Shown here: in pieces, positions 1-8,737 of the stretch
Numbering within the stretch: position 1 is the first letter of the stretch
Layout: every line of letters starts with the position of its first letter
Source: Vibrio alfacsensis
GTDB taxonomy: Bacteria; Pseudomonadota; Gammaproteobacteria; Enterobacterales; Vibrionaceae
DNA length: 64,000 nt
Reading direction: 5' to 3'
Assembly: GCF_003544875.1 (NCBI RefSeq)
Contig: NZ_CP032093.1
Coordinates: 1,116,001-1,180,000, forward strand
Translations under genes and position numbers: made by a program
Notes under the pieces: model-generated
What the model was told of the DNA's origin: nothing
What the model saw: the letters and a program-made list of their open reading frames with translations, nothing else
The model's database searches: none

Positions 1-363
1 TAGACTTTCTACGTTATTGTCCGCCAGAGTTTTTGGCGCAAACTCAAAGTTAAGTGAGTAGCCAATACCTGGTTTGTTCACCAGAATGTTTTTTTGGCTA
101 TCTTCTAATACTCGCCTGGTGCGGTTAATGAGCTGAGGTAAACTCTCTTGAGAGATATGCTCATTGCCCCAAACTTTCTTGATAATCTCAGTGTTGCATA
201 TTGTGTTTGGATGCGCGTCAACCAGACACGAGAGTAGCGCTCTCTGCTTGTTGGTAAGCGTTTTTGGATCTTCACTGTGATCATTTGGAACCAGTGGTTT
301 TAAGTAATGAGTCGTCCTGTCCCAAGTAAAATTCCCTAGCACTAGAATATTGTTGATACACAT
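1..363 (-). CDS. ToxR/CadC-type winged-helix transcriptional regulator, N-terminal part
   Basis: The frame is open from an ATG at 363 to the window edge, giving 121 residues with the 3' end missing. The translation begins MCINNILVLGNFTW and contains a typical OmpR/PhoB-type winged helix: LTNKQRALLSCLV is the first helix region, the recognition part reads ESLPQLINRTRRVLED, and the wing ends in NKPGIGYSL. This layout is that of the ToxR/CadC/TcpP class, in which an N-terminal DNA-binding domain is followed by a membrane segment and a periplasmic sensor; those later parts lie outside the window. It is transcribed away from the efflux operon that starts at 819, so it could control that operon, but nothing in the sequence proves this. 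Family call is good, specific target unknown. Confidence 0.8.
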   Translation of the reverse strand, partial: MCINNILVLGNFTWDRTTHYLKPLVPNDHSEDPKTLTNKQRALLSCLVDAHPNTICNTEIIKKVWGNEHISQESLPQLINRTRRVLEDSQKNILVNKPGIGYSLNFEFAPKTLADNNVESL

Positions 364-818
364 AACAAATTGATTTTGTATTTCGGGGTTTTTAGGGGAG
401 GGCGGATTATAAGCAGTTGAAGTGATAAATCAATGCAAATTGTTACAAAATATCTTTGTTTCAATGTCGCTTTTGCATATCACATTGACTTTATTGTATT
501 GAGTGGGCTTGTACTCTGAATGCATGGCATTGCCAGTACTTATCGTTCCTTTGGGTTGTTACTAGTTGCTTGAATTTGTCTAGAAGTTTATGCCGTTTTT
601 ATTACGAAAAATCATGTTTTCTGTGTTCACAGAATGAAAAAATTACCAATAAAAATAAGTGCTCTTTGAGACATCAGTAGCAGCTTTGGTACAAACAGTT
701 TTATCTATCGTAAAGAGCGGTAAATTTTGTTGTATGTACAACATCTAGTCACTATTATCCCGACTAATTTTGCAGGCCCTTATATTGGGCTCGCGTATAT
801 ACACAAGAGAGAAGTTTC
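364..818. other. Divergent intergenic region upstream of the RND efflux operon
   Basis: This AT-rich 455-base gap separates the divergent winged-helix regulator and the efflux operon. I see no credible ORF in it. It holds a palindrome at 728-743, listed separately, and must contain promoters for both directions. A TATATT-like -10 element lies near 781-786. Confidence 0.5.
728..743. promoter_or_regulatory. Palindromic operator candidate before the RND operon
   Basis: TGTTGTA-TG-TACAACA has perfect 7-base arms with a 2-base centre. It sits about 75 bases upstream of the adaptor start codon. Size and symmetry suit a dimeric repressor of MarR or TetR type. The MarR gene at 5428 is the nearest such candidate, but the link is inference. 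Confidence 0.4.
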
Positions 819-1955
819 ATGACACGTAGAACTACGCTATCTCTGCTCATCGCTTCCAGCCTACTTTTGGTTGGTTGTGAGCAGAGTCAAGAGGGCCAAG
901 CCCAGATGGGACCAGCGCCGACACCAGAAGTGACGGTAATGACAGTAGAACCTGTTCGTCAAGCACTTACGGTTGAACTACCAGGCCGCAGTCGTGCTTA
1001 TATGGAAGCAGAAGTTCGCCCACAGGTAACGGGCATCATCTCTGAGCGTAATTTTGTAGAGGGTGGCGTGGTTAAGAAAGGCCAATCTCTATACCAGATT
1101 GATGATTCGACATTCCAAGCGGATTTACTGAGTGCTGAAGCGGAGCTCATCCGCGCGCAAGCGGCAGCAGAATCTACGCATTCAACGGTGAAGCGTTACC
1201 GTGCTTTGATCACGAAGAAATCAATCAGCCAACAAGACTTAGATGAAGCAGAAGCGGCTTACAAAGAAGCAAAAGCACAAGTGCTAGTAGCAAAAGCAAG
1301 AATTAACACAGCGAAGATCAACTTGTCGTACGCACAAGTTAAAGCGCCAATCGGTGGTGTGATCAGCAAATCGAATGTGACTGCAGGTGCACTTGTGACG
1401 GCTAACCAAGCGGCAACACTGACGACAATCCAGCAACTTGATCCGATCAATGTGGACATCGTTCAATCGTCTTCTCAGTTGCTTCGTTTGAAGTCGGCAC
1501 TATCACAAGGCCAACTACAAGAAGATCAGTCTGCGCAGGTCACCCTGAAACTGGAAGATGGCTCAACGTATGCGCACAAAGGTATCATGAAATTTACCGA
1601 AGTTAACGTAGATGAAAGCACCGGTAGTGTAACGCTACGCGCTGAGTTTGCGAACCCAGACGGTTTGTTGCTACCTGGTATGTTTGTACGTGCAACGGTG
1701 ACATTAGGTGTTGATCCTGATGCCATCCTAATTCCTCAAAATACCGTGACGCGTGACTCTACGGGTAAAGCGTCTGTATTGACTGTCGGTGTCGACAATA
1801 AAGTTTCTGTTACCCCAGTTACGACGGCGGAGTCAATCAATAACCAATGGCGTATTACAGATGGCCTGAAACCTGGTGATAAAGTGATTACTACGGGAAT
1901 CCAAAAAGTGCGCCCAGGTAGCCCTGTAACGATTCAAGCAGGTCAGCAGGTATAA
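819..1955 (+). CDS. RND efflux periplasmic adaptor (AcrA/MexA family lipoprotein)
   Basis: This 378-residue protein is the membrane-fusion partner of a tripartite drug efflux pump. A lipoprotein signal is visible, with lipobox LVGC and the lipidated Cys at residue 20. The lipoyl/barrel-sandwich half [13 protein letters not shown] comes next, then an alpha-helical hairpin (about residues 95-165, rich in Ala, Glu and Lys), the returning lipoyl half [14 protein letters not shown], and the beta-barrel and membrane-proximal domains. Length is normal for AcrA-type adaptors. The ATG at 819 follows a purine-rich AGAGAGAAG. The stop lies two bases before the permease start, so the two are co-transcribed. 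No outer-membrane channel gene follows, so the pump probably uses a TolC encoded elsewhere. Assignment to a particular Vibrio Vme or Vex pump cannot be made by eye. Confidence 0.92.
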   Translation: MTRRTTLSLLIASSLLLVGCEQSQEGQAQMGPAPTPEVTVMTVEPVRQALTVELPGRSRAYMEAEVRPQVTGIISERNFVEGGVVKKGQSLYQIDDSTFQADLLSAEAELIRAQAAAESTHSTVKRYRALITKKSISQQDLDEAEAAYKEAKAQVLVAKARINTAKINLSYAQVKAPIGGVISKSNVTAGALVTANQAATLTTIQQLDPINVDIVQSSSQLLRLKSALSQGQLQEDQSAQVTLKLEDGSTYAHKGIMKFTEVNVDESTGSVTLRAEFANPDGLLLPGMFVRATVTLGVDPDAILIPQNTVTRDSTGKASVLTVGVDNKVSVTPVTTAESINNQWRITDGLKPGDKVITTGIQKVRPGSPVTIQAGQQV

Positions 1956-1957
1956 TC

Positions 1958-4900
1958 ATGGCTCGTTTCTTTATTGATCGCCCTGTATTTGCATGGGTAC
2001 TTGCGATCTTGACTATGTTGGCCGGTGTAATGTCACTGTTCAACTTGCCAGTGTCGCAATACCCGACGGTGTCACCTACGACGATCTCAATTAATGCTCG
2101 TTACCCAGGTGCGTCTGCAAAAACAGTTGAAGACTCGGTAACTCAGGTTATTGAGCAGAACATGACGGGTCTTGATTACCTACGTTACTTGAACTCAAGC
2201 AGTGATGCGTTTGGTAATGCAACGATCACGCTGACGTTTGATAGCGAAGCTGATCCAGACATCGCGCAGGTTCAGGTACAAAACAAACTGCAATTGGCCA
2301 TGACTTCACTTCCAATGGAAGTACAAAGCCAAGGTATTGTGGTGAACAAATCTAACACCTCATTCTTGATGGTTGTCGCCGTTTACTCTGAAGACCCAGA
2401 GTTTACCGGTAATGACATCGGTGATTTTGTTGTCACTAATATTCAAGATCCAATCAGTCGTGTAAGTGGTGTGGGTCAGGTTCAGGCGTTTGGCTCTCAA
2501 TATGCGATGCGCATATGGCTAGACCCGTTCAAATTGACGCAATTTAACCTAACTGCGATTGATGTTGCGAACGCGATCCGTGCACAAAACGCTCAAGTGT
2601 CTTCTGGTCAGCTTGGCGCAGCTCCGGCGCAAGCTGGTCAATTGCTTAACGCGACGATCTCATCGGCAAGCCGTTTAACCAGTGAAGCTGAGTTTAAGAA
2701 CATTATTCTTAAGTCAGAAGCGAATGGTTCGAACGTATATCTAAAAGACGTTGCTCGTGTAGAACGTGGCGCAGAAAGCTATGACATTAATGGTCAATAC
2801 AACGGCTTCCCTGCAGCTGGTTTAGGTATCTCTCTTGGTACGGGCGCTAACGCGTTAGAAACGGCAGAAGCGGTCAAAGAGCGTTTGGGCCAGATCAGCG
2901 AAACGTTCCCAGAGGGTCTAAAGATTGCGTATCCATTCCAAACGACACCGTTTGTGGAAGCGTCTATCCAAGAAGTTGTGAAAACGTTGCTTGAGGCGGT
3001 GGTACTGGTATTTTTGATCATGTACCTGTTCTTACAGAACTTCCGTGCAACGTTGATTCCTACGATTGCGGTTCCGGTGGTATTGCTAGGTACATTTGCA
3101 GTGCTTTACGCGACGGGCTTTAGTGTCAACACGTTAACCATGTTTGCGATGGTACTTGCGATCGGCCTGCTGGTGGATGATGCGATCGTTGTGGTTGAAA
3201 ACGTTGAGCGTGTTATGCATGAAGACGGGCTAGAGCCGAAAGAAGCAACTAAGAAATCGATGGGCCAAATTACGGGTGCACTGGTTGGTGTTGGTTTAAC
3301 GCTTTCTGCGGTGTTTGTACCGATGGCATTTATGTCGGGTTCAACGGGGGTTATTTACCGCCAGTTCTCGATCACTATCGTGGCCGCAATGACGTTGTCG
3401 GTATTGGTTGCGATCATTCTTACCCCGGCTCTGTGTGCAAGCTTATTGAAAAAAGGCGATGCGGAGTTCTCTGAGAAAAAAGGTTTCTTTGGTTGGTTCA
3501 ACCGTAAGTTTGATTCGATGACGGCGGGCTATGAAGCTGGTGTCGCGAAGATGCTTAAGCGTACTGGTCGTACTCTGATGGTTTTCCTAGCAATGAGTGC
3601 GGGTGCCGGTTGGTTGTTCTCAAACCTACCGACATCATTCTTGCCAGATGAAGACCAAGGTACGGTGTTCTCGATGGCAATTTTGCCACCGAACTCAACA
3701 CAAGAGCAGACAGAAAAGACGCTGGATAAAGTGCGCACTTACTTCTTGGAGCAAGAGAAAGACAACGTTCAGTCGGTGTTCTCAGTTGCAGGCTTTAGTT
3801 TTGCGGGTCAAGGTCAAAACATGGGTATGGCGTTTATCGGTCTAAAAGACTGGTCTGAACGTGAAGCCCCTGGTTCTGATGCGGCATCGTTGACTGGCCG
3901 TGCAATGGGTTACTTCTCAACCATCAAAGAAGCAATGGTATTCGCGTTCTCACCACCGGCGATTCAGGAGTTGGGTAACTCAACGGGCTTTGACTTCTAC
4001 CTACAAGATTCGCGTGGCTTAGGCCATGACGCACTTGTTGCGGCTCAATACCAATTACTCGGTATGGCTGCACAAAATCCGAAGCTCGTGGGTGTTCGTC
4101 CAAATGGTCAGGCTGATGCGCCTATGTATCAAGTTCATATTGATCACGTCAAGCTCAGTGCATTGGATGTAAGCATTAATGATGTAAACCAAATCCTATC
4201 ATCTGCATGGGGTGGTGCTTACATTAACGATTACATCGACCGTGGCCGAGTGAAGAAAGTAATGGTGCAAAGTGATGCTGAGCATCGTATGCAGCCTGAA
4301 GATTTCAACTCATGGTATGTTCGTAACGCACAAGGTGAAATGGTACCGTTCTCTGCGTTTGCTACGGGTGAATGGACATATGGCTCACCACAGCTACAAC
4401 GCTTCAATGGCTTGCCAGCAATGAACATTCAAGGCGGGGCAGCTCCGGGCGTGAGTACTGGTGAAGCGATGGAAGAAATCGAAGCAATGGTGCAGCAACT
4501 GCCTGTAGGCTTTACGGTTAACTGGAACGGCATTTCTTATGAAGAACGTTTGTCTGGTAACCAAGCGCCAATGCTATACGGTTTGTCGATTCTGGTTGTC
4601 TTCCTTGTACTTGCTGCATTGTATGAAAGTTGGTCAGTGCCACTGGCGGTTGTGTTGGTTGTTCCTCTGGGCGTTCTTGGTGCCGTACTTGCGGTGATGG
4701 GACGTGGCATGGACAACGACGTATTCTTCCAAGTGAGTTTGTTGACTACCGTTGGTCTAGCGACGAAGAACGCGATCCTTATCGTAGAATTTGCGAAGAA
4801 TACTATGAAAAAGGCGCCGGTCTCATTGAAGCAACGTTGCATGCGGTACGTGTTCGTCTGCGTCCAATCATCATGACCTCGCTTGCGTTTGGTCTAGGTG

Positions 4901-5109
4901 TAGTACCTTTGGCAATCAGTGCGGGTGTGGGCTCAGCGGGTCAAAACGCAGTAGGTACAGGTGTATTGGGCGGTATGATCAGTGCCACGATATTGGGTAT
5001 CTTCTTCGTTCCGGTGTTCTTTGTGGTGGTAGAGCGTTTGTTTGATCGCCGCGCGCAGAAAGAAGCACAAATGGCATCTCATTCACAGCCTGCTGTGAGC
5101 CAAGAGTAA
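1958..5109 (+). pseudogene. RND efflux permease (AcrB family), frameshifted near its C-terminus
   Basis: This is the inner-membrane proton antiporter of the efflux pump. The first frame gives 972 residues to a stop at 4876, and the remainder is read in another frame ending at 5109. Residues EFAK are encoded up to 4798; [16 protein letters not shown] then continues one frame over from 4801. Restoring one base at about 4799-4801 gives 1050 residues, the AcrB norm. The proton-relay Asp pair is in [12 protein letters not shown] (about residue 407). As read, the protein would lack the last two transmembrane helices and should not work. The site is not a long homopolymer, but many genes here carry similar indels, so a sequencing error is as likely as true decay. 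A terminator follows at 5157. Confidence 0.9.
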
Positions 5110-5427
5110 GGCTTAGCTCAATAGACTAAGTTATACTATTGCTAATAAGTACAAGAAAAGGACGTTTCGGCGTCCTTTATTTTTGCTTTCAACTGGGTAG
5201 TTTGGGTTGGCTGCTAAATTTTTACCTCATTCTGAACGAAGAGGAGAGAGTGTGTGGTAGCTAGAGTTATGATCTCGTCTAAGTTCTTGGAATGACGGTA
5301 GTGATGCGCTGTACTTATAGTTAAGCAACGAGTCATGCCCAAAAGCGATGAAAGTGCGCTAGTCGGGCGTCTTTTGTAATAATTGGCCATTTAAATCAAC
5401 ACTAAGCCGAAAACAGAATAGGTAAAC
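5110..5427. other. Intergenic region between the RND permease and MarR genes
   Basis: This 318-base gap contains the terminator at 5157-5185 and the presumed promoter of the MarR gene. Nothing else stands out. Confidence 0.5.
5157..5185 (+). terminator. Rho-independent terminator of the RND operon
   Basis: The stem AAAGGACG / CGTCCTTT with loop TTTCGG is followed by ATTTTTG. It lies 48 bases after the permease stop. Confidence 0.8.
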
Positions 5428-5817
5428 ATGAAAGAAAAGAAGATTTCTCCGATCTCTATTTTGGATCAAAGCCCAATGTTCGTCTGTGGTGTGATGCAGC
5501 GGATGTACCGAAATCGTGCTCAATCAGAATTGTCACGCCAAAACTTGATTACCTTAGAAATGGCAAGTGCATTGGCAGCGCTGGAAGAATTTCAGCCAAT
5601 GAGCCAACAAGAACTAGCGGATGCGGTTCTCACTGAACGCAGCGTTGCGAAACGTATGGTTGATAACTTAGAAAAGCGAGGGTTTGTTCAAGTATCAAAA
5701 AGTGAAGCGAACCAACGGCTCAAAATTCTGACTTTAACTCAAGAGGGCACAGAAGAAGTAAGAAAAGTGCATAGGATTATGAACCAATTACAAAAAGACT
5801 TTTTCATGTTTATCTGA
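5428..5817 (+). CDS. MarR-family transcriptional regulator, C-terminus probably frameshifted
   Basis: The 129-residue reading frame carries a MarR winged helix: MSQQELADAVLTERSVAKRMVDNLEKRGFV is the helix-turn-helix and wing entry, here about residues 52-81. MarR proteins are small dimeric repressors that often respond to phenolic ligands and control efflux pumps. The frame ends early at 5817. Removing one T from the run at 5809-5811 lets it continue as LSDKESTEFFRLVRKM and on to a stop at 5876-5878, giving about 150 residues with the normal C-terminal dimerisation helix. I therefore think the true gene spans 5428-5878 and that the listed end is an artefact or a truncating mutation. It follows the efflux operon after a terminator and is its most obvious local regulator, by position only. 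Confidence 0.8.
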   Translation: MKEKKISPISILDQSPMFVCGVMQRMYRNRAQSELSRQNLITLEMASALAALEEFQPMSQQELADAVLTERSVAKRMVDNLEKRGFVQVSKSEANQRLKILTLTQEGTEEVRKVHRIMNQLQKDFFMFI

Positions 5818-5919
5818 TAAAGAATCGACAGAGTTCTTCCGTTTAGTAAGAAAGATGACGTTGGCGAATCATGTATAGATAAATATAGTCATGATGTCTC
5901 ACCCGAACAAAGACTTATA

Positions 5920-6870
5920 TTAATCCATACGTTTTAAAATCACAATACCTAGGGTACCAGTTACCGTTGAAAGTACCGTTGTTAGAGCGATGATGTTCGC
6001 TGCTAAGACAGAGTTACCACCCATCGAACGTGCCATAACATAACTTGCCGCTGCAACTGGAGAGGCGTTCATAAAGAACAGAATGCCAAGCTCAACCCCT
6101 CTAAATCCGACTAAATACGCGCCTGTTGTAATCACGATAGGGGCAACGATCAGTTTGTAGCTGCTAGCAAACCAAGATGGTCCTTTTTCTTTCTTCATCA
6201 AACTTAAATCGAGTGAACCGCCAGTACACAGCAGAGCGAGGGGAAGCGTCATCTTCGATAGATAGTTACCGGCATCAATCGCCACATCCGGAACCGGAAT
6301 CGACAAAAGGTAAAACACCATGCCAGAGACGATCGCGATGATCAGCGGGTTGCGCGTTAAGGTTCTTACCATCATTTTGGCGGCTTGAGACCCAGACGTT
6401 GCACCTTTTGGAGACAAACAAATCACGGCTTGCACGTTATAGATAAAGGTGGTTACCGCGACATAAAGCGCAGCCAGAGCCACGCCTTGAGAGCCGTAAG
6501 CATTCGCTACATACGCAATGCCGATGATGCCCGTATTGGCGCGAAAGCCGCCTTGGATTAAAACGCCTTGGTCGGGTGACGATTTGAAGAACAGTTTGAC
6601 GGAAACATAGGTGAAGATGAAAAACGCGATGCTGGCAATAATGCCGTAATTGACGAAGCCGCTAGCTGCGGAGAAATCATGCTCGGAGACGACGATACTC
6701 AAGAACAACATCGCAGGCAGCGTGACCTGAAACACCAGTTTAGAACCGACTTCGATAAAGTTGTCGTTGATAAGCCCAATGCGTTTGAAGATAACACCCA
6801 GCACCAACATTAAGCAGATGGGGCCAGTGATCGACAACGAGAATTGCAACTGATGTAAAACAGCATCCAT
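5920..6870 (-). CDS. AEC-family (auxin efflux carrier-like) permease
   Basis: This is a hydrophobic protein of about 316 residues with roughly ten membrane segments and the usual AEC halves; the N-terminal half contains GPICLMLVLGVIFKRIGLI and the C-terminal half LPLALLCTGGSLDL. Family members move small organic acids. The frame is open back to 6927, but I prefer the ATG at 6870. It gives the standard MDAVLHQLQF start, and a near-perfect copy of the alginate-cluster operator (TTGTCATACAA, 6906-6916) would otherwise lie inside the coding sequence instead of 36 bases upstream. That operator suggests it belongs to the alginate regulon, perhaps handling a uronate or keto-acid intermediate. The substrate is not identified. 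It converges on the MarR gene. Confidence 0.85.
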   Translation of the reverse strand: MDAVLHQLQFSLSITGPICLMLVLGVIFKRIGLINDNFIEVGSKLVFQVTLPAMLFLSIVVSEHDFSAASGFVNYGIIASIAFFIFTYVSVKLFFKSSPDQGVLIQGGFRANTGIIGIAYVANAYGSQGVALAALYVAVTTFIYNVQAVICLSPKGATSGSQAAKMMVRTLTRNPLIIAIVSGMVFYLLSIPVPDVAIDAGNYLSKMTLPLALLCTGGSLDLSLMKKEKGPSWFASSYKLIVAPIVITTGAYLVGFRGVELGILFFMNASPVAAASYVMARSMGGNSVLAANIIALTTVLSTVTGTLGIVILKRMD

Positions 6871-6905
6871 GAGTGTATCCGCAGCAAAAGAAAAGAGTTT
6901 TATAA

Positions 6906-6916
6906 TTGTCATACAA
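6906..6916. promoter_or_regulatory. GntR-type operator, near-perfect copy (AEC permease)
   Basis: TTGTCATACAA differs from the perfect palindrome TTGTA-N-TACAA at one position. It lies 36 bases upstream of the preferred ATG of the AEC permease. Confidence 0.55.
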
Positions 6917-6999
6917 TTAAACCACAACTCAATCTTGGGAGACAGTAGGGTGGTGAAATTTTCTTCAGTTATTGTGGGGTTACTGGTGAAAGGAGAGGA

Positions 7000-7029
7000 A
7001 AACCAGTCTGGCTTGTATCACCAGACTGG
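7000..7029 (-). terminator. Rho-independent terminator of the symporter-PL6 operon
   Basis: On the minus strand, CCAGTCTGG pairs with CCAGACTGG across a 9-base loop and is followed by TTTTCC. It sits 21 bases past the PL6 lyase stop. Confidence 0.75.
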
Positions 7030-7049
7030 AAGCAAACTCTAAAGCAGAA

Positions 7050-8666
7050 TTACTTTTGAGCGTTTGAAAGGAGGTAATCAGGCCCTGCTGTTTCCGCCGT
7101 TACTACAGACAGCATGCTCGTATCTGCACCAACGCCTTGGTATTGAGTAAAGCCTTTCACTTGTTCGCTTTTTGGTAGCTCTACCGAGTAAGAAGCGATT
7201 TGTTCTGCGTTCGTCACCGTGCCGACGTACACTTCGTTGTTGTAGGTAGGATTCACCAGCGGCAACTCTTCTGTCGCGCGTACGCTGACGAATTGCTCTT
7301 GCTGGTGGTTATCAACCACATTGCTGTCGAAGTGAACGTCCACGCCAGCGAAAATGTTCTTCACTTCACTGTTATTGAATAGGCTAACGCGGTGCGTTTG
7401 GTTGCCGTAGACAATGCCCCATTCCGTATCCGCAAGGGTGTTGTTACGAATGGTGATGTTCTTTGGTGTCCACTGTTTGTTGAGCTCTTTGCCTTTCACT
7501 GCTTGGTTGAGCTTCTCACCGTTTGCGACATCAATGATGCCGGTGTTGATCACGATGCCGCCACGCAGATCTGCATTGCCTTCAATCTTGCCATCACGAC
7601 CGCGCGTGCCAGTGATGTAGTTGTTCTCAATCACGTGGTCTTCATCGTAAATACGCATACCGCCAGTCAGCAGTTTTTCGTTACCGAGAATTACGTTGTC
7701 TTTCACCACGTTCGCTTTACCGTGACGAAGAGAAATCAGAGAGGCGCTTTCAAAGATGGTGTTGCCAGAGATTTCATTGCCGCCTGACTTAATCGAAATC
7801 AGCTCACGCTCACCATCCATATCAATCATCAGGTTGTTGGTGAACTTAGAATTTGATGCCCATTGAGAAGATTTAGAGTCACCAATTCGAATCGCTTCCC
7901 AGCTGTTGCCGTTGTAGCGAATCGCTTCTTTGATGTCAAATTCATTGAACTGGTTTGGTTTTTGGTCCAAGAAAATGTTGTTAGCAATAAGGTGATTATC
8001 TGGTGTGTCGTCTTTTTGTACACCAATTAACGTACCGCGCTTTTGCTTACCTTCAAAACGGTTATTGATCACTTTGCCATCTTTACCCCAAAGTGAAACC
8101 CACAAGTATTTCGGGTATTCAGAGCGACGCTCGTCCGGTTGGTATTCGTAAGCGTGATTGAAGTAGTAGAACGTAGAGTTTTGTAACGTGTTGTTGTTAC
8201 CCATCATACGCACGCCACCGAAACGTTCAGCTGGGCCGCCTTCGGTAAACACCAAACCGTCGACAGTGATGTTGTTACCCTCAAGGCGAAGCTGAGCCAA
8301 ACCCGTTAGCCAAACGCTACCAGGTCGCTCCGCCTTGAGGGTAATGTCGTTGGCTTTCACCGTGACGATATCAAGATCCGCGTATTTACCCGCAGGAATC
8401 GTAATTGTTGTACCGTCTTCGGCATTCTCCATTTGTTGTTTCAATGCTTGCACAGCGTCTGCTGATTGCGCTTGAAGTGCGCTGCCGTCCACTGTGTTTA
8501 AGCGATCCGTAGCAAGCAAGTAATCGCGAGTGATGTCATTCACTGCGGTTTCAACAACAGCGGGAGCCGCAGCTTCCGTGGTTTGAGAAGGTGAAGTGTT
8601 GCAACCTACTAGGGTTAGGGCAGAAATGGACGCGGCAACCACGCCAGCAAGCATTGTTTTTTTCAT
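7050..8666 (-). CDS. Polysaccharide lyase family 6 alginate lyase (lipoprotein)
   Basis: This 538-residue beta-helix protein should cleave alginate by beta-elimination at the cell surface or in the periplasm. It has a lipoprotein signal (MKKTMLAGVV..., lipobox LVGC, Cys at residue 22). The first lyase domain contains the family's repeated Asn-rich turns (NNITVDGLVF, GNNNTLQNSTF, DNHLIANNIF). The catalytic Lys of PL6 fits SIKSGGNEISGNTI (about K293) and the catalytic Arg fits LRHGKANVVKDN (about R314). The family includes both alginate lyases and chondroitinase B; the alginate context decides. I chose the ATG at 8666 because it starts the classical signal; ATG at 8672 and TTG at 8675 are in frame. 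It is the second gene of an operon after a sodium symporter, separated by a strong hairpin. Confidence 0.9.
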   Translation of the reverse strand: MKKTMLAGVVAASISALTLVGCNTSPSQTTEAAAPAVVETAVNDITRDYLLATDRLNTVDGSALQAQSADAVQALKQQMENAEDGTTITIPAGKYADLDIVTVKANDITLKAERPGSVWLTGLAQLRLEGNNITVDGLVFTEGGPAERFGGVRMMGNNNTLQNSTFYYFNHAYEYQPDERRSEYPKYLWVSLWGKDGKVINNRFEGKQKRGTLIGVQKDDTPDNHLIANNIFLDQKPNQFNEFDIKEAIRYNGNSWEAIRIGDSKSSQWASNSKFTNNLMIDMDGERELISIKSGGNEISGNTIFESASLISLRHGKANVVKDNVILGNEKLLTGGMRIYDEDHVIENNYITGTRGRDGKIEGNADLRGGIVINTGIIDVANGEKLNQAVKGKELNKQWTPKNITIRNNTLADTEWGIVYGNQTHRVSLFNNSEVKNIFAGVDVHFDSNVVDNHQQEQFVSVRATEELPLVNPTYNNEVYVGTVTNAEQIASYSVELPKSEQVKGFTQYQGVGADTSMLSVVTAETAGPDYLLSNAQK

Positions 8667-8689
8667 AATCATCAACTTAATTTTTGAGC

Positions 8690-8719
8690 ATTAAGCGGTC
8701 GAATAAAAGACCGCTTAAT
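8690..8719 (-). other. Intercistronic hairpin between symporter and PL6 lyase genes
   Basis: ATTAAGCGGTC pairs with GACCGCTTAAT, a perfect 11-base stem with an 8-base loop. No T-run follows directly, so it looks like an mRNA processing or stability element rather than a terminator. Confidence 0.6.
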
Positions 8720-8737
8720 AACAGGAACGAGGGAAAA

